Positions 1 to 7,596 of a DNA stretch of 64,000 nt are shown in pieces. The stretch is taken from positions 868,001 to 932,000 of the forward strand of contig NZ_JAHXKI010000002.1 in the NCBI RefSeq assembly GCF_019392195.1, in the 5' to 3' direction. Both the position numbers and the translations under genes were made by a program. A model generated the notes under the pieces. The model searched no databases. It had not been told where the DNA came from and worked only from the letters and a program-made list of their open reading frames with translations. Source of the stretch: Marinobacter sp. F4206 (GTDB taxonomy: Bacteria > Pseudomonadota > Gammaproteobacteria > Pseudomonadales > Oleiphilaceae). Position 1 is the first letter of the stretch. Each line of letters opens with the position of its first letter.

Positions 1-1637
1 TACTGGGGCACCTTTAGCCTGCGAGCGAGCTCGTTGAGGAGCTCTTGTAGGGCTCCGAACGGGCACAGCCAGCCACAGTAAACGGCGCGCCCCCACAACA
101 ATATGATCGCGGCCACCACCGCCCAGAGGATGAACAGCATCGGGTCAATCAAAAAGGTTTCCCAGGTGAAGCCGCTGATCATGCTGTTCACGAAAGTCAG
201 CACGTTGACGATGGACAACTGCCCCAGGGCATACCAGCCGATGAAAAACAGGGTATAGACCAGGAAGCCAAGACGGATCCATCGGAAGATCTCCGGCTTT
301 TGCACCAGCCAATCCTGGAAGAACAGGATGAACAGCAGCACACCGATCCCCAGGCCCAAGACCACAATCTGGAAATCGCGCTGGTACCACACCTGCACCC
401 ACATGGGCTGCTCCGCCAGCATTTCCTCTTCGGACAAAACGGGTTCCGGGCGGGTGTAGTACTGGTCTGGTAACTGGTAACTGAGCGGGAAAACCTGAAA
501 CTCACTGTCCAGTGGTCCCGTCTGGCGCTTGACGGTTAGCTCGAGGGTCCAGTCCGTGCCCGGGTCGAAGTCGTACTGTTGACGAACGATGAAGATGGCC
601 ATTTCACCGAAATCGGGCATGCCGTCAGCGTAGACATCGCTCAGACGGTAATAATCCAGGTCTCGAAAATTGAAGGTGTCACCGAATTGGCGAATCTGGA
701 TACGATCAAAAATGCCACCGCGTACATAGCCGGACCCCTTGAAGGAATAGTCTCCCTCAGCCATCACGGCTATGGCATGTTCGTCCTCCTTGAGTTCCGT
801 GGTCAGCCACTGGTACTGGCTCTCGCCCAACAGGTTCCGGCCGATGGTGGGGACATTCAGATAAGCGGCATAGAGATCAATCAGCGGGTCGTCGCGTTCT
901 TCCGGCGCGGCCTTGCCCACCTCCTCGGCGTCCGTGCCCTTGAAGGCATCATCGACCTGACCACGGGGCAGCAGCAGCCGGCGCACAGAACCCTCTCCGG
1001 TCAGTTCCTGCCAGCTCTTCGGCTCGAAGGCGCCGGTTTTCAGCTCCGACATGGGCGGCCGGCTGTCACTGGCGCCTTTCACCAGTCCCAGTTCGGCACC
1101 AACCTTGTGAGCCGTGCGCATGATCACTTCGTTGATCACCATCACCGTCACCGTCGCGCCGGACAGACCATCCACGGCAACTTTTCGCTCGCTGGAGGTG
1201 CCGCCAACGGTTACCCGCTGGTCGGCTTTCAAGCCGATGTACTGGTCGGTAAAATCATGCATCTTGCTCTCGGGAATACCCACCAGCAGGATCGGCTCGT
1301 GGTGTTCGATGACCCGGTTCTGGACGATCTTGCCCTTGGTGTCCAGGACCACTACCACATTGATCGGCTTGCCCGAATAGGCCGGTGTCTGGACAAAATC
1401 CAGGCTCTGATAGGCGTAGCCCTTGAGCTCATCCCCGGCGTACAGCTCCTGTATCGCCCGGTTGCCGTCACGGGGCGCCAGCTCTGTTACCGAGGGAAAC
1501 GCTTTCTGGATGACCTGGCGGGCGGCAACCGGTTCATAGCCGGACAACGGCTCTGCCCAGGCGGCTGGCGCCAGGACGCCAGTCGCCCAGGTAATGGCAA
1601 GAAGAAGGCGGGTAGCGGTGCGTAACCATGCGTTCAC
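1..1637 (-). CDS. nosR: NosR, nitrous-oxide reductase maturation/expression flavoprotein (3' end cut by window)
   Basis: NosR is a membrane flavoprotein and polyferredoxin needed for nos expression and for keeping NosZ active. The frame opens at a GTG (1637-1635) with GGGAG seven bases upstream. Residues 1-28 are a signal peptide ending AWA. The periplasmic FMN-binding domain carries the flavinylation motif DGLSGATVT near residues 156-164. Several membrane segments follow, and the visible part ends just after CGWLCPFGALQE, the first cysteine block leading to the polyferredoxin. The C-terminal Fe-S part lies outside the window. It is the last gene of a long minus-strand denitrification run; nosZDFYL probably follow beyond the left edge (inference). 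Confidence 0.93.
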   Translation of the reverse strand, partial: MNAWLRTATRLLLAITWATGVLAPAAWAEPLSGYEPVAARQVIQKAFPSVTELAPRDGNRAIQELYAGDELKGYAYQSLDFVQTPAYSGKPINVVVVLDTKGKIVQNRVIEHHEPILLVGIPESKMHDFTDQYIGLKADQRVTVGGTSSERKVAVDGLSGATVTVMVINEVIMRTAHKVGAELGLVKGASDSRPPMSELKTGAFEPKSWQELTGEGSVRRLLLPRGQVDDAFKGTDAEEVGKAAPEERDDPLIDLYAAYLNVPTIGRNLLGESQYQWLTTELKEDEHAIAVMAEGDYSFKGSGYVRGGIFDRIQIRQFGDTFNFRDLDYYRLSDVYADGMPDFGEMAIFIVRQQYDFDPGTDWTLELTVKRQTGPLDSEFQVFPLSYQLPDQYYTRPEPVLSEEEMLAEQPMWVQVWYQRDFQIVVLGLGIGVLLFILFFQDWLVQKPEIFRWIRLGFLVYTLFFIGWYALGQLSIVNVLTFVNSMISGFTWETFLIDPMLFILWAVVAAIILLWGRAVYCGWLCPFGALQELLNELARRLKVPQ

Positions 1638-1681
1638 TTCAGTCTCCCGAAGACGGCAACCTGTTTGAAGCCTAGACAAAA

Positions 1682-1695
1682 TTTACAACAATCAA
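1682..1695 (-). promoter_or_regulatory. Possible FNR/Dnr box upstream of nosR
   Basis: Plus-strand TTTAC-AACA-ATCAA matches TTGAT-N4-ATCAA at 8 of 10 positions. Its centre is about 51 bases from the nosR GTG. A class II start site would fall inside the ribosome-binding site, so either the true start differs or the match is accidental. Confidence 0.3.
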
Positions 1696-1741
1696 ATACC
1701 GCTTATGGGATATGCCGCAGCACACGCCGCGAACAGTAGGC

Positions 1742-2143
1742 CTATTGAAGCGCGACCGCTTCGCCCCGGGTATTCAACGGCAAGTAGTTGGAGATATGCC
1801 CCAGACGGATAGACTCCACCATCATGGTGAGGGGCTGCTGGGCTTCGTCGGTGGAAGGCTCCATGCCGCCGCGTCCCGACATGGCCGCGACAAAGACCAC
1901 ATCCCAGGCCTGCCCGGTCGCGCGGGACTCCTCCACAAGCGCCGGGAAATCCGGGGCCTCATCGGGGGACTTATCCACGCAGATGACCGGCGTCAGGGCA
2001 CCGCCCTCACCGCGCTCGAAAGCCTCTTTTTCCTCGACGGAGGCGTCGTCGGGCAACTCGGCCCGACAGAACACGAAAAGAAACCGCTGGGCATCGGTCT
2101 GGCCGCGGCTTGCTTGTACTAAATCTCTGTAGCTACTGATCAT
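1742..2143 (-). CDS. Conserved small protein of unknown function, 133 aa
   Basis: I recognise the look of a small conserved proteobacterial family, sometimes labelled 'ribonucleotide reductase subunit alpha' in databases. Nothing in it supports that label: it is far too short and lacks reductase cysteine motifs. Visible features are a conserved start (MISSYRDLVQ), an acidic central stretch and the segment VVFVAAMSGRGG. There is no signal peptide or membrane segment, so it is probably cytoplasmic. ATG 2143 is preferred over the in-frame TTG at 2146. It lies between the DGC-protein gene and nosR on the same strand, so a role linked to denitrification is only an inference from position. Confidence 0.7.
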   Translation of the reverse strand: MISSYRDLVQASRGQTDAQRFLFVFCRAELPDDASVEEKEAFERGEGGALTPVICVDKSPDEAPDFPALVEESRATGQAWDVVFVAAMSGRGGMEPSTDEAQQPLTMMVESIRLGHISNYLPLNTRGEAVALQ

Positions 2144-2179
2144 CAAACGAGTTCCTGAATAATGTGTGGCAGGGCAGGC

Positions 2180-2566
2180 TTAGGCCTGCCGGGCTATCAG
2201 TTGTGCGTGGTCACGACGCGCAAGGACCTGCTCGCAGACGTCCCGGATTGCCGCCTCGCCGTAACTCTGCCCATAGCGTTTCTTAAAGCCGGATTCATAC
2301 AGCCGGACGTGCTCATCCGGTGTCACACCCACGTTTTCAAGGCAGCTCAGGGCGCATTGCAGCGGGCAACCGTCAATTACCGTGATCGGGCGACCGGAGC
2401 GGGCGGTCTTCACCAGTGCCGGCACCCTGCCGCCGACGCCGGAGATACAGGACATTTCGAACTCGCCGGCGTGGTCCAGCCTGACAGCCACGTTGTTCGC
2501 GAGCTGCGCCACGTCCGAGCAGCCGGAACAGGAATAGATAAGTGGACGTTGCTTTCTTGATGTCAT
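2180..2566 (-). CDS. DGC-domain putative zinc-binding protein
   Basis: A 128-residue cytoplasmic protein of the DGC family, named for its Asp-Gly-Cys motif. Visible metal-ligand candidates are YSCSGCSD near residue 12, the CISGVGG segment, and DGCPLQCALSCLE in the centre. The biochemical function is unestablished; zinc binding is predicted from the cysteines. Related genes are often found beside denitrification and Crp/Fnr genes. The start has GGAGG four bases upstream. It follows the Dnr-type regulator by about 54 bases on the same strand, so co-transcription is likely. Confidence 0.85.
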   Translation of the reverse strand: MTSRKQRPLIYSCSGCSDVAQLANNVAVRLDHAGEFEMSCISGVGGRVPALVKTARSGRPITVIDGCPLQCALSCLENVGVTPDEHVRLYESGFKKRYGQSYGEAAIRDVCEQVLARRDHAQLIARQA

Positions 2567-2620
2567 ACAGCCTCCTTCGAACAGAACCTGCAGGTATCAG
2601 GGCACGGGCATACCAGGGGT

Positions 2621-3370
2621 TTACTGGCTGACCTCGATCAACCGCTGCGGGTCGGAGATGAACAGCTTGCTACGATTCACCCGAATCAGGCCGTTGGCTT
2701 TCAGCTCGGCCAGGATCCGGGAGAAGGTCTCCGGTTGCATGGCCAGGCGCGAAGCCACCAGGCACTTGGGCAATGGCAACTCCACTTCGCCGGCCTGGTC
2801 GGTACCATTGGGTAGCAGGTCGATCAGATAACGGATGAGCCGGTCACGGGCATTCTGAACCGTCATGATTTCCAGATCGTGGAACCGAGAGACTGCGCGC
2901 GCCGCGTAATGGGCGAGTGCCTTCTCAGCGTAATCCGGACGTGCCGTGATGAGTGCCCGGTAGGCCTGGATCGGAATGCTCAGGACCACACTGCGTTTCA
3001 TTGATTCCGCGTAACAGGCGTACCGGGCCGGGTTGGCGTAGATCATGACCTCGGCGAAACAGTCGCCCGTTTCCAGACTGTCAAGCGTTCGCTCGAAACC
3101 GGAATAGTCCAACCGGTACAGCCTTAACCGACCCGACACTACAAAATAGAAATGCTTGGCTTCGGTATCCTGGCGGTAAAGCAGTTCATGTTTCTCCAAG
3201 TGGATCTGCCTTGTACGCATGGACAGGTCACGGAAGTCTGCGCTGCTCAGGTCGCTGAAAAGAGGATGACGACGCAGTGCTGAAAATTCCTCCGGGCCGT
3301 CGTCAGCGTCAGGGTTCGGAAAGCCGATAACCGGGTCAGTAGTACAACTGGTCACGATGGACAAAGGCAT
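2621..3370 (-). CDS. dnr: Dnr-type Crp/Fnr family transcriptional regulator
   Basis: A 249-residue Crp/Fnr regulator. An N-terminal cyclic-nucleotide-type sensor barrel (about residues 35-150) is followed by a dimer helix and a C-terminal winged helix with recognition segment QPETFSRIL, matching the Pseudomonas Dnr recognition helix QPETFSRI as I recall it. It lacks the N-terminal cysteine cluster of FNR/Anr, so NO/haem-type sensing as in Dnr is more likely than 4Fe-4S oxygen sensing. The start (3370) overlaps the 3' end of moeA by 35 bases but has a strong GAGGGA site seven bases upstream, which supports this start and translational coupling. Likely targets are the TTGAT-N4-ATCAA boxes in this window. 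Confidence 0.85.
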   Translation of the reverse strand: MPLSIVTSCTTDPVIGFPNPDADDGPEEFSALRRHPLFSDLSSADFRDLSMRTRQIHLEKHELLYRQDTEAKHFYFVVSGRLRLYRLDYSGFERTLDSLETGDCFAEVMIYANPARYACYAESMKRSVVLSIPIQAYRALITARPDYAEKALAHYAARAVSRFHDLEIMTVQNARDRLIRYLIDLLPNGTDQAGEVELPLPKCLVASRLAMQPETFSRILAELKANGLIRVNRSKLFISDPQRLIEVSQ

Positions 3371-4598
3371 AGTGCGATCCCTCGGTGATGGAGTTGTTTG
3401 GTGGAACGATCAAGTAACCGTCGGCCCTGCTGGCCACGGACAGCACGCCCGAACTCTGGGATCCGGCCAGGTCAGCCTTCAGGGCGCCTCCGTCGCTGCT
3501 GAGCATCACGCGCAGGTATTCCTGCCTGGGATTGGAGCGGGCACGGGCAAAGCCGGCAGCTACGGGTACCGGCAGGAAAGGCCGGTTTCTGGCGCCCATC
3601 AGCTGACGAATGAAGTCCACGGCTAAAACCTCGAATGTCACCAGAGCAGCCATGGGGTTTCCTGGTAATCCCAGAAAGGGAGTCTGGCCAATGTGGCCGA
3701 AAGCGAAGGGCTTGCCGGGCTTCATGGCGACCCCCCAAAGATGAAGGTTCCCCAGGGCCTGTACCGATGGCCGCACGTGATCTTCGTCGCCGACCGAGAC
3801 GCCACCGGTAGTAATGACCAGATCGTGAGATTCGGCGGCGTTGGCGAGGGCGTCGCGAGTCGCCTCAAAGGTATCCGCGACCAGACCGGTCTGGGTAACC
3901 TGGCAGCCCAGACGCTCCAGGGCTGCCCGCAGTGAAAATGAATTGATGTCGTAGATTTGCCCGGCGCCCAATCGTTGGCCGGGTGAGACCAATTCGTCAC
4001 CCGTCGTGACGACCGCCACACGAAGGGCGGCGAACACGTTGACGTCCGAGATGCCCTGGCTTGCCAGCAGGCCGATTTCAGCCGACTGGAGGCGGGTTCC
4101 GGCCGCCAGGAGCGGGCTGCCCGCCTGTATGTCCTCGCCAGCGCGCCGGATGTTCTGCCCCAGTGCCGGAACCATCTGGAGCTCGATTCGGCCATCAGCG
4201 AGCAGGTTCACCTGCTCTTGCGGGACTACGGTATCGATACCTGCCGGGACGGGGGCTCCGGTAAAGATTCTTACAGCCGTGCCTTTTTCCTGACCGGCAG
4301 GAAAAACGCCAGCCGGAACCCGCTGGGCGACCGCAAGAATCCGGTCCGCGGGCAGATCCTGAAGCTTCAACCCATATCCGTCCATAGCGCTGTTGTCATG
4401 AGGCGGCACGGTCTCCTCGGCATACAGATCTCGAGCGAGAATGCGCCCCTGGCAATGCGCCAGCGGGATCTGCTCCCGGCCCACCACAATTCGCGCCATG
4501 TCACTCAGGGCATGCTGGGCACGGTCGACAGGCATCAGCGACTTTGCCTGTTGGCCGGAGTACGACGGGCGCTCAATATCGCAGATACAATCGAACAT
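3336..4598 (-). CDS. moeA: MoeA, molybdopterin molybdenumtransferase
   Basis: MoeA inserts molybdate into adenylylated molybdopterin, completing the cofactor used by NarG. The protein has about 420 residues, the usual length. Seen features: DNSAMDGYGLKL near the N-terminus, TTGDELV and the TTGGVSVGDED motif of the MoCF-binding domain, and PGKPFAFG and GLPGNPMAALV further on. ATG 4598 overlaps the moaB stop in a TGATG arrangement, with a GGGAG site at good spacing; an in-frame GTG at 4601 is the alternative. Its place in the nar run gives a dedicated cofactor supply for nitrate reductase. Confidence 0.95.
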   Translation of the reverse strand: MFDCICDIERPSYSGQQAKSLMPVDRAQHALSDMARIVVGREQIPLAHCQGRILARDLYAEETVPPHDNSAMDGYGLKLQDLPADRILAVAQRVPAGVFPAGQEKGTAVRIFTGAPVPAGIDTVVPQEQVNLLADGRIELQMVPALGQNIRRAGEDIQAGSPLLAAGTRLQSAEIGLLASQGISDVNVFAALRVAVVTTGDELVSPGQRLGAGQIYDINSFSLRAALERLGCQVTQTGLVADTFEATRDALANAAESHDLVITTGGVSVGDEDHVRPSVQALGNLHLWGVAMKPGKPFAFGHIGQTPFLGLPGNPMAALVTFEVLAVDFIRQLMGARNRPFLPVPVAAGFARARSNPRQEYLRVMLSSDGGALKADLAGSQSSGVLSVASRADGYLIVPPNNSITEGSHYAFVHRDQLYY

Positions 4599-5161
4599 CA
4601 CGCTGCTCCCGAGAGAGATCGAGTGATGCAGGTTCCCTCGGCTTCGGGGATGAGCTGGTCGACGAAATTACAGGGACGGTGCCGGATATCCAGCTGTGGC
4701 CCAATGACCTCGTCCCAGGCCAGGGCGCAGGCTCGTGGCGCGCCGGGCATGGCGCAGATAAGAGTGCGATTGGCCAATCCCGCGACGGCGCGGGACTGGA
4801 TAGTGGATGTTCCAATGCTGGCGAAGGACAGTTGACGAAAAAGTTCGCCGTAGCCCTCAACCGTTTTGTCGAACAGCGGCAGCAGAGCCTCGGGTGTGCT
4901 GTCTCGACTGGAGAAGCCGGTGCCGCCCGTTACGAGGATCACCGGCACTTCAGGATCTGCGATCCACGCTGAAACCAAGGCACGGATGGCGTAGATGTCA
5001 TCTTTTACCAGTTTCCGGTCACACAGGCGGTGCCCGCCATCGCTGAGCCGCTGCTGCAGCGTATCGCCCGACTGGTCGTTGGTCAGTGAACGGGTGTCGG
5101 AGACGGTCAGCACCGCAATATCGAGCGGCTGAAAAGGCGCGTCGGCCGAAGCGTGTGACAT
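4598..5161 (-). CDS. moaB: MoaB/Mog-type molybdenum cofactor protein
   Basis: A 187-residue MogA/MoaB family protein, which adenylylates molybdopterin before molybdate insertion by MoeA. Seen features: AVLTVSDTRSLTNDQSG at the N-terminus, and VTGGTGFSSRDSTPEAL, the MPT-binding loop of the family, in the middle. The start has a GAGGA ribosome site seven bases upstream. It overlaps moeA at the stop/start junction, so the two are translationally coupled. A long hairpin lies between this gene and the parvulin gene upstream. Confidence 0.92.
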   Translation of the reverse strand: MSHASADAPFQPLDIAVLTVSDTRSLTNDQSGDTLQQRLSDGGHRLCDRKLVKDDIYAIRALVSAWIADPEVPVILVTGGTGFSSRDSTPEALLPLFDKTVEGYGELFRQLSFASIGTSTIQSRAVAGLANRTLICAMPGAPRACALAWDEVIGPQLDIRHRPCNFVDQLIPEAEGTCITRSLSGAA

Positions 5162-5194
5162 GCTTAAATCCTCGCGGGAAAAGGGTTTCGACTG

Positions 5195-5204
5195 ACATTA
5201 ATGT
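5195..5204. promoter_or_regulatory. Palindrome ACATTAATGT upstream of moaB
   Basis: A perfect 10-base palindrome, extended imperfectly to TGACATTAATGTTA, sits 34 bases before moaB. It could be an operator for local control of the cofactor genes. I do not recognise the cognate protein; it does not match FNR, NarL or ModE sites known to me. Confidence 0.25.
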
Positions 5205-5210
5205 TACCGG

Positions 5211-5237
5211 CAGAGGGAGCGCAGAGCGCTCCCTCTG
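5211..5237 (-). terminator. Strong hairpin between ppiC and moaB, no U-tract
   Basis: CAGAGGGAGCG and CGCTCCCTCTG form an 11-bp perfect stem around loop CAGAG. No T-run follows on the minus strand. It may be a partial or Rho-assisted terminator, or a processing and stability element that sets different levels for nar and moa messages. Confidence 0.5.
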
Positions 5238-5280
5238 AGGGGGTAGTTCGGTGGTTGTAAAGGGGTAGATCGAGAGAAGG

Positions 5281-6087
5281 TTATTGCATCAACGGTGTGT
5301 CGGGCAGATCCAGATCCACTCCGTGCACGCCATATTCAAAGGCCAGAACCTGAAGATATTGGCGGAATGCCCGCCTGGTCACGCTCTCGCTCAGGTACTG
5401 CCGGATCTGCGGTTTGACGTGCTCGTAGGGCAACTGTTCGCCATCGATGCGCTGGTCCACACGGACGATGTGCCAGCCGTACCGGGACTCGATCAGTTCC
5501 GGGCTGAGGCCTTCCTGCAGGCTGAGCACCGGTCGTTCAAACTCTTCGACGGTCTGGCCCTTGCTGATCTGGCCCAGACTGCCGTCCTGGTGTCGGGACT
5601 CGCAGGCAGAGTATTGTTTGGCCAGATCGGCGAAGCGGGAACGGCCATCCAGCAGGGCGGAAAGCAACTGGCGACCGGCTTCTTCCTGCCGGATCCGTTC
5701 CTGTACGTCGTCCGGGGCGGCCGCCAGCAGGATGTGGCTGACTGCCATGAGCGTGGGGCTCCGGAAGCGGACAGGGTTCGCCGCGTAGAAGCGTTCGCAG
5801 TCCTGCTCAGTCGGATCGGGAACGTTGAGTTCCAGCTCCAGCACCCGGGCAATGCGGTCTTCTTCATCGGCGATGTCATCCAGTTTCAGGCGGCTTGCCT
5901 GCTTCAGGAGAAGTTCGCGGAGAACGAGGCTTTTTGCCGCTTCGTGCCAGGCTTCGTCGACTTCTTCGGCCGGGTGGTGCTGCATTTCCCGGGCGATCTC
6001 CTCCTCTCCGATCAGGGTGTCACCCACGTAGACCGGCGGGAACTGGTTTCTGGGTTTTTCGGCGTCGCCGACGGGGATGAGTTGCAT
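5281..6087 (-). CDS. PpiC-type parvulin peptidyl-prolyl isomerase of the nar operon
   Basis: A parvulin-family prolyl isomerase of 268 residues. The rotamase domain lies at about residues 120-230, with AVSHILLAA, FADLAKQYSACES, GSLGQISKGQ and a late SRYGWHIVRVD segment. There is no signal peptide, so it is probably cytoplasmic, like the parvulin found after narI in pseudomonads; it may help fold or assemble nitrate reductase (inference). Start 6087 is chosen because GAGGTG sits at ideal spacing; in-frame ATG 6105 and GTG 6129 are less well served. It follows narI by 60 bases. Confidence 0.85.
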   Translation of the reverse strand: MQLIPVGDAEKPRNQFPPVYVGDTLIGEEEIAREMQHHPAEEVDEAWHEAAKSLVLRELLLKQASRLKLDDIADEEDRIARVLELELNVPDPTEQDCERFYAANPVRFRSPTLMAVSHILLAAAPDDVQERIRQEEAGRQLLSALLDGRSRFADLAKQYSACESRHQDGSLGQISKGQTVEEFERPVLSLQEGLSPELIESRYGWHIVRVDQRIDGEQLPYEHVKPQIRQYLSESVTRRAFRQYLQVLAFEYGVHGVDLDLPDTPLMQ

Positions 6088-6147
6088 GGTATTCACCTCT
6101 GTCATCTCGGGGCCGATGAACGAGTTCACCAGCCCCGCTGTTTTGCT

Positions 6148-6825
6148 TTACGCGCGCTTGCGCACCACCTGGTACTTCCGCCCGAAATACTCCACCGGCA
6201 CACTCAACATGTGTACCAGACGGGTGAACGGGAAGAGCACGAAGATGGTCAGGCCCAGGAAGATGTGGGTCTTGTAGATCCAGTGCACGTCGGCAATGTA
6301 GTCCGCCACACCGCCCTGCAGGGTGAAGATACCCTGGGCCCAGGCCGAGAACTTGAGCATGGTTCCGCCATCCAGGTGGCCCAGGGTGGGCAGGATGGTG
6401 AGCAGGCCCAGTGCCAGCTGGATAACCAGAATCACGATGATCATGTTGTCGGCAAATGAGCTGCTGGCCTTCACGCGCGGGTCGGTCAGCCGGCGCCAGG
6501 CCAACATGCCGCCACCAACAATGGCCATCACACCCGCGATGCCTCCGACTACGATCGCCATCACCTGCTTGGTGCCAGGGGTCATGAACGGCTCGTAGAG
6601 CGCGTGCGGGGTCAGCAGGCCAACCAGGTGGCCGAAGAAGATCACCAGCACACCGACATGGAACAGCACGCTGGCCATCACCATGTTTTTCTTGCGCAGC
6701 ATCTGACTGGAATGGGCTTTCCAGGTGAACTGGCCCTGGTCATAACGGGCCCAGGTCCCGAGCACCAGTACCGCGATGGCGACGTACGGGTAGATTCCAA
6801 ATAGCAGTGTGTTCAGGTAAGACAT
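6148..6825 (-). CDS. narI: NarI, cytochrome b subunit of respiratory nitrate reductase
   Basis: NarI takes electrons from quinol and passes them through two haems b to NarH and NarG. At 225 residues it equals the usual length. Five membrane helices are visible. Haem-ligand histidines lie in FHVGVLVIFFGH and in the paired HWIYKTH and RLVHML segments; the C-terminus FGRKYQVVRKR fits the family. ATG 6825 is chosen because AGGAGG lies eight bases upstream; the ATG at 6831 is too close. It is the last structural gene of narGHJI. Confidence 0.96.
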   Translation of the reverse strand: MSYLNTLLFGIYPYVAIAVLVLGTWARYDQGQFTWKAHSSQMLRKKNMVMASVLFHVGVLVIFFGHLVGLLTPHALYEPFMTPGTKQVMAIVVGGIAGVMAIVGGGMLAWRRLTDPRVKASSSFADNMIIVILVIQLALGLLTILPTLGHLDGGTMLKFSAWAQGIFTLQGGVADYIADVHWIYKTHIFLGLTIFVLFPFTRLVHMLSVPVEYFGRKYQVVRKRA

Positions 6826-6845
6826 TGTCATTTCCTCCTGCGCCC

Positions 6846-7586
6846 TCAGGCGCGCCCTGCCTGACGGGGTGTGGCATCCGTCATCAGCTGATCACTCAGG
6901 TGAATGGTCTGGGTCTGTTCCAGTTCGCGGCGGCGCTGGCCTACAACGCCGCCGGTACTGCAGGAGCTGCCCTGATCGTCGACAAACTTCACCATTTCCT
7001 CTTCCCAGACTTTATCCAGGGCCTCCGGGGTGTCGTCGCGCTCTTCCGAGGCCACGATCTGCGCCAGCTCCTGGCGATTGACCTTGCGGCCGGATAGCAC
7101 CAGCAGGGAATCCATCACCACGTGATAGAAGCTCTCACGCTGGTAAAGACGCTCGGCGAGCAGCCCCAGGATGTGGTGGATATCCTCCAGCCAGTTCCGG
7201 ATTTCATCCCACGGGCGGGTGGAGAGATATTCCAGGAACAGCGGCAGGTAGTCCGGCAGCTCCCTGGCGTCAATCTCCAGGCCGTTGGCCCGGTATTGCT
7301 CCATCAGATCCACCATGGCCTGGCCGCGGTCACGGGATTCCCCGTGCACGTGTTCGAACAGCAGCAGGGACGTTGCCCGGCCCTTGTCGAAGATGCCGAC
7401 GTAGTTCTCCTGCATGTCCATGAGGTCGCCGGCGCACACGATTTCCACCCCGCGGAGTAGCTGCTCCTTGTTCTGCCGGGGCAGCCGGGTGTCTTCAAGG
7501 ACCGCGGCTACCAGGGCGTCCTTGGAGGCCTGGAGCTCTTCAGTGGGGTACTCAAGAACCCGTGCCAGTACTTTCAAAAGTTGCAT
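6846..7586 (-). CDS. narJ: NarJ, nitrate reductase assembly chaperone
   Basis: NarJ binds apo-NarG and allows cofactor insertion and membrane docking; it is not part of the mature enzyme. The product is about 246 residues, a TorD/NarJ-type all-helical protein with the conserved stretch LPDYLPLFLEYLS and a helix starting HHILGLLAERL. Start 7586 (MQLLKVLARVLEYP) has GGAGG five bases upstream; the longer reading from 7622 would overlap narH. It lies 10 bases after narH and 20 before narI, a tight operon. Confidence 0.95.
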   Translation of the reverse strand: MQLLKVLARVLEYPTEELQASKDALVAAVLEDTRLPRQNKEQLLRGVEIVCAGDLMDMQENYVGIFDKGRATSLLLFEHVHGESRDRGQAMVDLMEQYRANGLEIDARELPDYLPLFLEYLSTRPWDEIRNWLEDIHHILGLLAERLYQRESFYHVVMDSLLVLSGRKVNRQELAQIVASEERDDTPEALDKVWEEEMVKFVDDQGSSCSTGGVVGQRRRELEQTQTIHLSDQLMTDATPRQAGRA

Positions 7587-7596
7587 CTCGGCCTCC

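Noticed and set aside
579..1625. Open frame of 348 codons on the plus strand opposite nosR
   Set aside because: The minus-strand frame from the GTG gives a complete NosR signal peptide and FMN domain.
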